Source: Bacteroidota bacterium
Lineage (GTDB): Bacteria > Bacteroidota > Bacteroidia > Chitinophagales > Chitinophagaceae
DNA length: 64,000 nucleotides
NCBI GenBank assembly: GCA_018267545.1
Contig: JAFDYG010000466.1
Coordinates: 186,001 to 250,000 of the forward strand
Direction of reading: 5' to 3'
Shown here: positions 50,201 to 57,930 of the stretch, in pieces
How positions within the stretch are numbered: position 1 is the stretch's first letter
Layout of the letters: every line of letters starts with the position of its first letter
The notes under the pieces: model-generated
Told to the model about the DNA's origin: nothing
Seen by the model: only the letters and a program-made list of their open reading frames with translations
Databases searched by the model: none
Position numbers and translations under genes: made by a program

Positions 50201-52850
50201 TCTTGAAGGCGTCGAGATTTATGAATTGTAGCGTGTCGGTTTTTTGTTTGTTGCGGTAGAGTGTTCCGGGGGATGGCTGCCAGGAGGCGGGGTCGGGTGG
50301 CTGGTTGTCGACCAGGGTGGTGTTGGCCATGTTCAGGGCTTCCTCTTTGGAGGTAAAGAACTGGGTGGAGGCGATGCTGGATTTACCGGTATAGTCGACG
50401 AGCTTGGGCTTGAACATGTAGGTGCTCGGGAAGATGTCCCATTGTGAGGGCTTTTGGGCGAAGAGGGAGGAGAGGCGGTCGGCTACTGCGTTGGCGGTTT
50501 CTTCGGTGGGATATTTGTCGATGAGAATAGCGACCTGGCCTTCGGTATAATGTAGGGTGATGATCGCTTCGTGCGAGCCGGGAGTAGATTCGCCGGGGGT
50601 AGTTACTTCATAGTTGGAGCGGTCCTTTAGGGCTGCCAGCAGTTGGTTTGCTGCCTGGCGGGCGGAGTCTTCGGAATTATATATTTCGGAGGGGCTGAAG
50701 AATGCTTTTCCGCCGATGGTGATGGTAAATCTGTAGTTGGGCTCTGATTTATGGATGATGAAATTGCATAAGCTATGTCGTTTTCCGTTGGCGGCGCCTA
50801 TCTGGGCCATCCATTTCTTTTCAAGACCGGAGATATTGGCCGTGTTCCATGCCGTCATGGTGTAGTCGGCGGCTTGTCCGCGCTGGCTGCTGAGCGTAGC
50901 GTATTGCGAAAGGTAGCTTTCTTCTGCTTTTATTTGGTTTTGTGCTTTTTTCTGAGGGTCGGCCGGACCGAATTGGAGGAGAGCGTAGTCGGTAAATCGC
51001 TCTGCGAACCGGGACAGCAGGTGATCGAGGAAGTATTGCCGTCTTTTGAGGTTTAGGGCGGAGTCTTCCAGCTCGCCGTGGAGGAGGTTGGATAGGCTTG
51101 TAGGATGGTAATCCAGGGTAAAGGTGAATTTGTCACCTGTTATGCTGATGAGTGAATAGAGCGTGTCGAGCATGCCGTTGTTGAGGACGTAGGTGGCGTG
51201 GTTTTGGGCGTCTTGTTTTTGTTCGAAGGTTTTTTGGCTGAGTAGGGCGATGTCGTCTATCGAGATTGTATAAGAGTAGGGTGTGGTATCGGATATCGTG
51301 AGTTTGGCCGTGCCGGATTCGAAGGCGGCTTTTAGGCGGACGATATCGTTTTGCATGTCGTTCCAGTCGTCGTACTCCAAGGGGGCGCCAGGGGCGTCCG
51401 ATTTGGCCGGATAGACGAGAGTTGTGCCTTCGGTGCCGAGGAGGGTTTGCAGGTCTTGGTCCACGGCGGATTTCCAGAGGAGGTCGACGTCGGGGACGTA
51501 GTTGGGACCGTCGGGGTCGTCGCCGTTGAGGAGTGGATTTAGTGGATAGGTGGGGCCGTCACCGGAGGGGCCCATAGAAAACAGGTTGCGGATATTGGCT
51601 AGCTGTGAGAGATAATCCGCGAGCAGCTGGTCGAAGAAGAGTAAGAAACCTTTTAGCTGACGGGCTGCCGCTCTTCTTGCGACGGGAGCGTCTTCGGGTA
51701 TGCCGCCTTTGGCGATGCCGTATACGTTGGGGAAGTCGTTTTGTATCGAGTAGTAATCGGCCAGGTCATCCCGGAAAGTACCTTGGGGATAAGCCAGGTC
51801 AAGATTGGGCAAGGGGGTGTCGTAGATGTTTCTCCTGGCGGCTGTTTGTAGCATTGTCGTGAATAGGGAAGCGTCGAAAGGGACGGGCTTGCCGTTGCGG
51901 AGAAATTGGATGCCGCAGCATTCGGGGGAGAAGTCTATGACGTGATAAGCTGGAATATTGAACTTCCAGCTTGCGCTGGGGGTGCCGCCACAGGGCTTCC
52001 ATTGCAAGTCTCGTAAGGTCGAGATGCCGCTGACTTCGAATAATGCTTTATATAGATCGGATAAGTGGACTTCTTTTTTTAGCTGGATCTGCTGTAGCTG
52101 GTCTGTGTCGACGAAGCCGTGGCTGGTCGTGGTATCGTAGGGCCTGCCGGCGAAGATGGCGTCGATGGGTTTGTTTTTGTCGAGCAGCTCCTGCAGGGTA
52201 TAAAAGTGCGGCACGGGAGAAAGGAAATTGCCGAGCGCCTGCATCATGTCGAGATAGACCTGGGTTGGGTCGGCGTCGGTGTCCAGTTCGACGATGGCGC
52301 AGACGCCGAGCTGGACTTTGCCCAGGACGGTGATGTCGGCGATATCTTCGCAGAGATTGCGGTGTGCGTTTAGCTTTTCGAAGGCGGCTTTTAGCATCTC
52401 GTCGTCGTTCGCGTCGTCTTCGGTTTCGAGATAGATATGATACAGTCCGTTGAGGAGGGCTGGGGTGCGGCCCTGGGGCAGGCAAGGGTCTTGCTGGTCT
52501 GTTACTACTTCCAGCCAGGCGTTGCGGATGCCTTCTATGTCGGAGAGCAGCTTGCGATAGTCGAGGATGGTAAGGGGATTGTTGGACAGGATTTGGGCGG
52601 GTGAATAGAAATTGTTGTCCGGGGTGGTGGACTGGGTGGCCGGGCCGGTGGCTTGGGGCGCGCGTGCGAAGATGTCGGCCGCGGGGAGCTGGGTACGGTA
52701 GTCGAGGTCCACCATTGCATAGCAAAGGACTTCGAGGATGGTGATACCGGGGTCGTGTACGTTATAGTCCGTCCATAATTTACCTGTGAGATTACCCAGG
52801 TGGGTAATCCCTTCGTTGCGGAGGTCATTAAAGTCCAGGTAATTGGCCAT
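47244..52850 (-). CDS. Giant Afp12-like eCIS baseplate protein with internal repeats
   Basis: 1868 aa. N-terminus NYLDFNDLRNEGITHLGNLTGKLWTDYNVHDPGITILEVLCYAMVDLDYRT is that of eCIS baseplate-wedge proteins (Afp12 type). C-terminus has EGLHLVEHILLRPR, GNDPWSFIATIALPAWP and APAHVLLRVLWLTPQDCNRFETQYKAWL, again as in that family. Usual members are about 900-1000 aa; here the middle (roughly residues 680-1640) holds around ten diverged ~80-100-residue units, each with a strand-like YRFTI-type start and a helix starting after an [ED]-A pair (for example NSEDSARQAANQLL, DTAEDARNHAITVLL, PSEDEAKTAFMNSYL). Its 5' end overlaps the baseplate-J gene by 23 bases. Possibly it doubles as a cell-contact module. 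Confidence 0.85.
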   Translation of the reverse strand: MANYLDFNDLRNEGITHLGNLTGKLWTDYNVHDPGITILEVLCYAMVDLDYRTQLPAADIFARAPQATGPATQSTTPDNNFYSPAQILSNNPLTILDYRKLLSDIEGIRNAWLEVVTDQQDPCLPQGRTPALLNGLYHIYLETEDDANDDEMLKAAFEKLNAHRNLCEDIADITVLGKVQLGVCAIVELDTDADPTQVYLDMMQALGNFLSPVPHFYTLQELLDKNKPIDAIFAGRPYDTTTSHGFVDTDQLQQIQLKKEVHLSDLYKALFEVSGISTLRDLQWKPCGGTPSASWKFNIPAYHVIDFSPECCGIQFLRNGKPVPFDASLFTTMLQTAARRNIYDTPLPNLDLAYPQGTFRDDLADYYSIQNDFPNVYGIAKGGIPEDAPVARRAAARQLKGFLLFFDQLLADYLSQLANIRNLFSMGPSGDGPTYPLNPLLNGDDPDGPNYVPDVDLLWKSAVDQDLQTLLGTEGTTLVYPAKSDAPGAPLEYDDWNDMQNDIVRLKAAFESGTAKLTISDTTPYSYTISIDDIALLSQKTFEQKQDAQNHATYVLNNGMLDTLYSLISITGDKFTFTLDYHPTSLSNLLHGELEDSALNLKRRQYFLDHLLSRFAERFTDYALLQFGPADPQKKAQNQIKAEESYLSQYATLSSQRGQAADYTMTAWNTANISGLEKKWMAQIGAANGKRHSLCNFIIHKSEPNYRFTITIGGKAFFSPSEIYNSEDSARQAANQLLAALKDRSNYEVTTPGESTPGSHEAIITLHYTEGQVAILIDKYPTEETANAVADRLSSLFAQKPSQWDIFPSTYMFKPKLVDYTGKSSIASTQFFTSKEEALNMANTTLVDNQPPDPASWQPSPGTLYRNKQKTDTLQFINLDAFKIDINNTIIDKPEKHTYIILPVTNSFKLQAADEFDTAEDARNHAITVLLSATDPNNYWVEDDGVVWIISGGRKQASFATGKSKDEATAFTKTMLDKFRQQLYTLKIDSDPYRYKFHYYLGYEDGNRYSFDSTTEYETTAAALDALNNVWSHVASLRLQQDPSGWTLLADDPAIPTSTLTIPATPESLNNNLQFQKTIAQTNPNDFISIKMDEKSQQGQFSWQLVDRDQRVSQCTRDYPDQSTADQDKEKLATLLRQGVKFLEICLDGCITKHRKDPKTGQPGYHFVIKCHNCYYSTGKPMILLESVKGYPSEDEAKTAFMNSYLSLLEDAAKESSYNSLISLTEIISNDPPPGPIVFIPKETKVAFGGADADVIKKMVTITGSYPLKRIEFNSDEFCKRFCVPKDKTIPPTPCGAPKNYVYYCGLIITDPTAPTPTEATPTASNTSFEWQSTNYFKTISDAQLDFGVFIRLLRFPGNLFTDTCDCGDATTYRIYIHEVLAESATRFSTEDAAWGPTGVEKFICALREENSVLAYQLNDCANTFQVNCGQSILKHTTTYPTPSKRDEAKQQLISQFAQWNPKAFTSHRENDFLILTNDQETPFAKTPITDPNKEDILLTIELIDKIYDDNITDIQPEPSLDQEEFKKQLLLFADSYPFIKTTDNRYSIELNFPSPSATTSDFPAPSWTSTCSFNTGAEAQKALEEGTSLLAHSDYYLSTFCSDCRCFTITLADPKDTVAIHPQSYIARESVIDAIQRTRKAANTEGLHLVEHILLRPRNEHPEDCTCLTDTYCSKQSDCSFLWEVDNDDPCQEVKNISFIPGNDPWSFIATIALPAWPDKFSRQDNRLILENALYREAPAHVLLRVLWLTPQDCNRFETQYKAWLKGMTSRTKTGANFSSCEFTQFLFKTNFATMADCQPCHPCPPAPTAVDPCADRLEKSRAKQPPVFSSQVSQLYCWSAKPAPIEPATQTTAPPAPEPEPPQPTP

Positions 52851-55800
52851 TCTTATAAATTTTAATCTTATGAGTATTGTTTGCCGGCGTGGTATCCCAT
52901 TGAGGGCAATCCGTGTGTACGATGGTCACGTCGATAGTGCCGGCGAATAAAATCGAGCGTGGGGTCAAAGGGAAAATCTCTGCCTGACCGGAAGGGGCTT
53001 TTATGGTCTCGTCTTCGTCGTGGCGCCATTTCCAGTCGATGATATAGTCGATATAATCCCGTGTCTCTAGGAAGCGGATGACGTCGGAGCGGTTGATTAC
53101 CTGACCGAACCGGAGCTTGTCGAACTGACCGACTGACCAGGGGGCCATGAACTCGCGGATATCGTCCTGGAGCTTTTGTTTGTAAAACGTCTCGTCCTTG
53201 TCGGGGAGGAGCTTTACCTGAATACTGAAATCCACTTTTTCGTAGCGTGGGTTCATGGCACGGAAGCGGACGAAGGGTGAAGTGAGCTGCCGCATCTTGT
53301 CTTCGATGGCTTCCAGCATGCTCAGCGGCACGCGGGGTTCGAAGCTGGCCGGGGCCTTTAGCTGGTTGAGGTCGGGGATGACGGCGAGCAGGACGTAACC
53401 GGGCGCCATCGGATAATCGTTTGCGTATTTGTGTGCGTTGAGTCCCAGGCTATGGGGGATACATTTGGCTTTGAAGACCTGGGGGAAGGCGTCGAGCGCG
53501 ATCCGTTCGTAGTCGGTGCTCTGGATGGCGCGGCCTTTGTGGCGCAGGGTTTCGCTGACGCGCACGTAGAAGTAACCGTCGGTTTCGGCGACGCGTCCGC
53601 CGAAACTATCGTAAGGCTGGTCCACCTTTTTGATATTCGCGTCGGCCGTATTCAGCTTGGTCAAAGAATTGGAGAGTAGTGGTGTGTCCAGCCGTTCCGT
53701 GTCGTTGGTGGCTGCGTCGGTAAAGGTCGCTTCGATGGCCTGGGTATATACTGCGATTGTTTCGGCGACGATGCCGCTATTGCCGGGGATGGAAGCGCGG
53801 ATCCAGGAAAGCCCGGAAGGCATTACGGTATTTTCTGTATTTATATTTCCGGGTATAGCGAATTTAATTATGCCGGATGTAGAGAGGTCGTTGGTTTTGT
53901 CGTCGAGTATTTCGAAGCCGGTTCGCAGGGGTTTCCAGACGTTTTCGTCGAGGTAGCTCCACTGCAGGGGCTCGGGGTCCTCTTCGGTATCCGAGGTTGC
54001 CTCGGCCAGCTGGAAGAGGATGTTGACATCGCTACCGGGAACCAGGGCTGTGAGGCCGAGGAAGAGAGTGCCTTCGTCGCAGAAGGAGGGAAAGAGAGTT
54101 GGAGACTGAGAAAGCTCTTCCTTTTTGTATGTGCCGGAGAAGGGGTAGAGATGGATGAGATTTATATCGGTGATCGTGGCGACGGCGGTATAGTCCAGAG
54201 ACATCCCTTGTATGATGGGTGTCCAGGGTTCATTGGGGATGATGGCCTGGAATGCCTGGGTGTTGTCGATCATGTCCTGGGTGCTGCTGTTGTCGCCCTG
54301 GATCTTGTTGACCTCGTCCTGGAGGTTGAGGCCGGGAACCGGGTTGTTATCGTCGGTATAGCGGCGATATAATCCTCCGCGGACTTCGCGTGCGTCCTGG
54401 TCTGTGATATCTTCGTCGGTGGTGGGGTCGACGTGGCCGTAGAGATTATGGTCGACCCGTTTTTTGATGTCTTCGAGGATATTCTTGATGTCTCCGACGT
54501 TGTTTCTGATCTGGTTGGTGCTGAAGACGATGGGTTCGCCGGCTTTGTTGTAGTAGACGGCGTTTTCGATCTTGAGGTCGTCCGCGTTTTTTTTGTCGCC
54601 GGTTTGGCCGGAGATCTTGCTGAGGGCCATCATCTGGCGAGCCAGGACGTAGGCGTAGTCTTTTTGTAGGAAGTCCTGGTTTTGGAGATTCAGCCGGATA
54701 AAGCCGTATTGGGTCGACGCGTCGTACTTCGTTAGTGGTGTGGACGGATCGATGTGGAAGGCTTGGGATTTGGCGTAGTCTTTTTCAAAATTCGTATTGG
54801 TGATGGCGATGGTTTGTTGATAGTCTGCGGTTGAGCAGGTCTTTGGGGCTTCGTCCCGGTTGTTTTCGAATAATTTACGGTTGTTGAATTGGGTGGTTGT
54901 GTTTTGGGTGGTGTGAGGGGTGTTTTCCTGTTCGGATAGCCAGCCTTGTTTTTGGAGGACGGCGATGTTGATTTCGAAGGCGTTTTCGTCGAGACCGAAA
55001 TTGCCGGGATTATTGTTGTCCGCCCAGTAGGCGCGATAATATTCTCTGAAATTGGAGGGTTTGTCTTTCCAGTTTAGGTTGACGTGGAGGTCGGTCCATT
55101 TTTTATTGAAGACTTCCTGGCTGCCGATGTAGAAGTTGGGGCCGACGAGGTTTTTGGCTGGGGTGACTGGTGTTGGCGCTGCGGGGACGGGTGCGGACTC
55201 GATGACAGGGCCGCTTGGGGGATTGGGTTGTACGGCGGTGACGATATCGAAGTCGATGATGGTGGGGCGGGTTCCGAAGGGGTAGATGGGTTTGCTGACG
55301 TCCTGGATGCTTTCGTCGTTCTGGACGATAAATTTCTTTAGGCCGCAGACTTGTACGGTGATGTTGGTGTCGTTGATGACGACGTCGCGGAAGAAGTGAT
55401 ATAGGGAGACTTCGATGGGATGGTCGCTGGCGGGGCGGATGCAGCAATTGGCGTCGGCTGCGGGGGCGCCGGGTGTGGTTGCGTCGGTGGTGGGGGCGGA
55501 GGGGGTGATTTTTATTTTTACGTTGTCGTTTAGTGTGATGCGGGCGGCGGGCAGCTGGGTATCGATGTCTTCTTTGAGGACGTCTTTGTTGTAGAAGGTG
55601 ACGGGTGGTTCTTCCAGCTGTAGCTTCGAGTCGATGGTGAGCTTGAAGGTATGGTCGTCGCCGGCGGCGGTGAAGTCGGATAAGGTGATGGTGGGGTTTG
55701 CTGTCGGAGTTATCCAGTCTTTGTCTCCGCTGAAGGCGATGCTGAGGCCTTGTTGTGTTTGTAGGGCCGATTGGATGTCGCCCGACAAGGTTGCGGGGTC

Positions 55801-57198
55801 GTGGATCAGGTTATTGGTGCAGTGCTTGCTTTTTAGCGTGCACGTGAGGGTGATAGTAATATTTCGTGTGCCTTCGTTGAGAAGGAGTACGGGAGAGGCC
55901 AGGACGAGGGCGAGGCGTGCGTTCGGATAGGGGCGTATTGTATTATTTGTGGGGTCGGTGTATTTGCTGTAGCGGGCTCCCAGGGTCGGCCAGCTGTTGA
56001 GGGGGCTGTCGGGGAAAGGTTTGTCGATGCCGTCCGACATCGTAGCTACTGGGGCCATATATACGCCTTGTACGTAGAGGTCATTACCGGCGGATTGGTT
56101 ATTGACGTAGAGGGTGCGGAGGTCGGTTACCTGGGCCTGGTTGACGACGATCTCGTCGTCGAGGCCGAAGAGTATATCCGATTTGTTTACGTCTTTGGGG
56201 CCTTTAAGAAGAGTTCCTTTTTCGAGCCGGTAACTGGTGAGCTGTTTTTGGATGGAGAATACGATGTGTGCCTTGTCCGGTATGGCTCCTTTTGGTTGGA
56301 AGGCCAGGACCTGGCGATAGAAGAAATCGACGTGTTTTTTTGTATAAGTGTTGAGACTGTCCTGCAGGTGGCGGAATAGGTTCAGGAAGGCGAAGATCAG
56401 GGCCAGGTGTGGTTGGTGCCGTTGTTTTAGGTCGTCGCGGAGGCTTTCGAAGCTTTGCTGCAGGCTGATGCCGGCGGCGCCTGTTGAGGCGTTGATGGCT
56501 TTTAGGAAGGGGGTGGATATGCTGGCGATGGCTTTGTATAGGGCGATGAGCCTGGCGCGTTTGGTTGGGCCCAGTTTTTTGAACTCTTTTTTGGTTTGAG
56601 TCGTGGAGAGATCGGCCGTAGTTAAGTTCCAGGGATTTCCGGTTGTTTCGGTCTGTAGGAAGGCGGAGAGGTCGACCGGTGTGATATGGCAGAACTTCAC
56701 CGCGGTGTTCAGGTCGATGATAAAGGCCTTTAAATTATCGCGGAGGCCTTTTTTTATCAAGCCGTCGAGGACGATCTCGATGGGCAGGCCGCTGTTGTTC
56801 AACTTCTGGTCCCAAGTATTGAAGGGCCGTAGGATTTTTGTGCAGAGATAATTAACCAGGATGTCCAGGCCGGCCTTGGTGGGGCGACGGAGGAACTTCT
56901 TTTGGTAGGTAGCTATCTGTGCGGTGATGGCGTCCTGGCGGAAGTTGAGGATGGCGGCGTTGAGAAAGGGCAGGCTGTTCTGGAAGAAGGGCTGCCAGTC
57001 TTTTTTTATGAGACTGTTGTTGGGCCCAACGTCGTAGAAATTGATCTGGCGGGAGAATTTTACGAAATAGCCGAGCATATCTGCCATGGTGCGGCCATCC
57101 AGCTGGGCTGGGCCGTCCAGGAGGTCTTCCATGACTCGTTGGGATTGGCTGGTGCCGGCGTCGTTCTGAAAGGGATGTATGAGCGCTTTGCAGTTCAT
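52828..57198 (-). CDS. Giant baseplate J/gp47-family protein (Afp11-like)
   Basis: 1456 aa. A long N-terminal part (about 1-900) is variable and beta-rich, with a leading helical segment (MNCKALIHPFQNDAGTSQSQRVMEDLL). The C-terminal ~300 residues match baseplate J-like proteins: VAETDGYFYVRVSETLRHKGRAIQSTDYERIALDAFPQVFKAKCIP in part, PMAPGYVLLAVIPDLN, VPLSMLEAIEDKMRQLTSPFVRFRAMNPRYEKVDFSIQVKL, and RFGQVINRSDVIRFLETRDYIDYI. In T4 terms it corresponds to gp6, forming the baseplate wedge. The start overlaps gp25's stop in ATGA, and its stop overlaps the next gene by 23 bases: translational coupling. Much longer than the standard Afp11. Confidence 0.87.
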   Translation of the reverse strand: MNCKALIHPFQNDAGTSQSQRVMEDLLDGPAQLDGRTMADMLGYFVKFSRQINFYDVGPNNSLIKKDWQPFFQNSLPFLNAAILNFRQDAITAQIATYQKKFLRRPTKAGLDILVNYLCTKILRPFNTWDQKLNNSGLPIEIVLDGLIKKGLRDNLKAFIIDLNTAVKFCHITPVDLSAFLQTETTGNPWNLTTADLSTTQTKKEFKKLGPTKRARLIALYKAIASISTPFLKAINASTGAAGISLQQSFESLRDDLKQRHQPHLALIFAFLNLFRHLQDSLNTYTKKHVDFFYRQVLAFQPKGAIPDKAHIVFSIQKQLTSYRLEKGTLLKGPKDVNKSDILFGLDDEIVVNQAQVTDLRTLYVNNQSAGNDLYVQGVYMAPVATMSDGIDKPFPDSPLNSWPTLGARYSKYTDPTNNTIRPYPNARLALVLASPVLLLNEGTRNITITLTCTLKSKHCTNNLIHDPATLSGDIQSALQTQQGLSIAFSGDKDWITPTANPTITLSDFTAAGDDHTFKLTIDSKLQLEEPPVTFYNKDVLKEDIDTQLPAARITLNDNVKIKITPSAPTTDATTPGAPAADANCCIRPASDHPIEVSLYHFFRDVVINDTNITVQVCGLKKFIVQNDESIQDVSKPIYPFGTRPTIIDFDIVTAVQPNPPSGPVIESAPVPAAPTPVTPAKNLVGPNFYIGSQEVFNKKWTDLHVNLNWKDKPSNFREYYRAYWADNNNPGNFGLDENAFEINIAVLQKQGWLSEQENTPHTTQNTTTQFNNRKLFENNRDEAPKTCSTADYQQTIAITNTNFEKDYAKSQAFHIDPSTPLTKYDASTQYGFIRLNLQNQDFLQKDYAYVLARQMMALSKISGQTGDKKNADDLKIENAVYYNKAGEPIVFSTNQIRNNVGDIKNILEDIKKRVDHNLYGHVDPTTDEDITDQDAREVRGGLYRRYTDDNNPVPGLNLQDEVNKIQGDNSSTQDMIDNTQAFQAIIPNEPWTPIIQGMSLDYTAVATITDINLIHLYPFSGTYKKEELSQSPTLFPSFCDEGTLFLGLTALVPGSDVNILFQLAEATSDTEEDPEPLQWSYLDENVWKPLRTGFEILDDKTNDLSTSGIIKFAIPGNINTENTVMPSGLSWIRASIPGNSGIVAETIAVYTQAIEATFTDAATNDTERLDTPLLSNSLTKLNTADANIKKVDQPYDSFGGRVAETDGYFYVRVSETLRHKGRAIQSTDYERIALDAFPQVFKAKCIPHSLGLNAHKYANDYPMAPGYVLLAVIPDLNQLKAPASFEPRVPLSMLEAIEDKMRQLTSPFVRFRAMNPRYEKVDFSIQVKLLPDKDETFYKQKLQDDIREFMAPWSVGQFDKLRFGQVINRSDVIRFLETRDYIDYIIDWKWRHDEDETIKAPSGQAEIFPLTPRSILFAGTIDVTIVHTDCPQWDTTPANNTHKIKIYKNGQLPGL

Positions 57199-57620
57199 AT
57201 GGGTTGTGCCGCTTCGTTGAGATAATAATCGTACACGTAGTTAAACCGGGAGTTGGTATTAGGAATAGAGTACTCCACTGCGATGGTGAAGCGACCTTCC
57301 AGGAGCTCATCGGAGCCGGCGGGGGTGACGGTGATGTTCTCGACGTTGATCCTCGGCTCGTAGAAGAGAATGGAATTTTGTACTCTGTCCTTGAGATAGC
57401 CAATGACGGCGTTGTCGAGTGGGTCGAAGACGTACTCGTTGAGATTGCAACCGTATTTGGGTTGCATGACTCGTTCGCCGAGAGTGGTGGAAAGGAGGAT
57501 GTTGAGGCTCTCCTCGATATCTTTTACGCCGCTGACGAGGTTGACGGTGCCTGCGTCGTGGTCGAAGGCCGGGGGGAAGGCCCAGCCGGTGCCGAGGAAG
57601 GGATATGTAGCGTCGTTCAT
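57195..57620 (-). CDS. gp25/GPW baseplate protein (Afp9-like)
   Basis: 141 aa, usual length. Family features: FLGTGWAFPPAF, VSGVKDIEESLNILLSTTLGERVMQPKYGCNLNEYVFDPLD (seen in pieces), ILFYEPRINVENITV, and a C-terminal strand IEVEYSIPNTNSRFNYVYDYYL-like segment (VEYSIPNTNSRFNYVYDYYL). Gp25 proteins form a conserved baseplate core together with gp6-type proteins and initiate sheath assembly. The gene ends in an ATGA overlap with the giant baseplate-J gene. Confidence 0.93.
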   Translation of the reverse strand: MNDATYPFLGTGWAFPPAFDHDAGTVNLVSGVKDIEESLNILLSTTLGERVMQPKYGCNLNEYVFDPLDNAVIGYLKDRVQNSILFYEPRINVENITVTPAGSDELLEGRFTIAVEYSIPNTNSRFNYVYDYYLNEAAQPI

Positions 57621-57638
57621 TTTAGTGTGTGTTTGTAG

Positions 57639-57929
57639 TTAGCCACCAATTTGGACGGTGGGTAGTCCGGCGACGATGACGCCGCTGTGGCCGGTCATGT
57701 CGCCTTGTCTTGCGGCGGGTCGTCCGCCGATGAGCACTGTGGTCGAGCCCTGGACGATAACGTCGGGAGGGCCTACGCATGTGAGCATATCGCCTACTAC
57801 GGCTGCGGGCAGTCCTCCGACGAGGACGTTGGGCACGCTGGGTCCTATGACGGGGCCGCCGACGTGGGGCACCGGTCCATTGGACAGCGGGCAGGTATGC
57901 ATATCGGTCATTCTAGCTGCGGAAGGCAT
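57639..57929 (-). CDS. PAAR-domain spike tip protein (Afp10-like)
   Basis: 96 aa, made wholly of PAAR-type repeats: AARMTDMHTCPLSNGPVPHVGGPVIGP (His residues for zinc in the tip), VGGLPAAVVGDMLTCVGPPDV, VLIGGRPAARQGDMTGH and a final VAGLPTVQIGG. It caps the VgrG-like spike and sharpens the injection needle. The single PAAR domain has no effector extension. One base after the spike gene's stop on the minus strand. Confidence 0.95.
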   Translation of the reverse strand: MPSAARMTDMHTCPLSNGPVPHVGGPVIGPSVPNVLVGGLPAAVVGDMLTCVGPPDVIVQGSTTVLIGGRPAARQGDMTGHSGVIVAGLPTVQIGG

Positions 57930-57930
57930 G

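Noticed and set aside
52048-52725. 225-residue minus-strand frame
   Set aside because: Arg/Pro/His-rich alternative frame within the Afp12-like gene; no start context and no domain.
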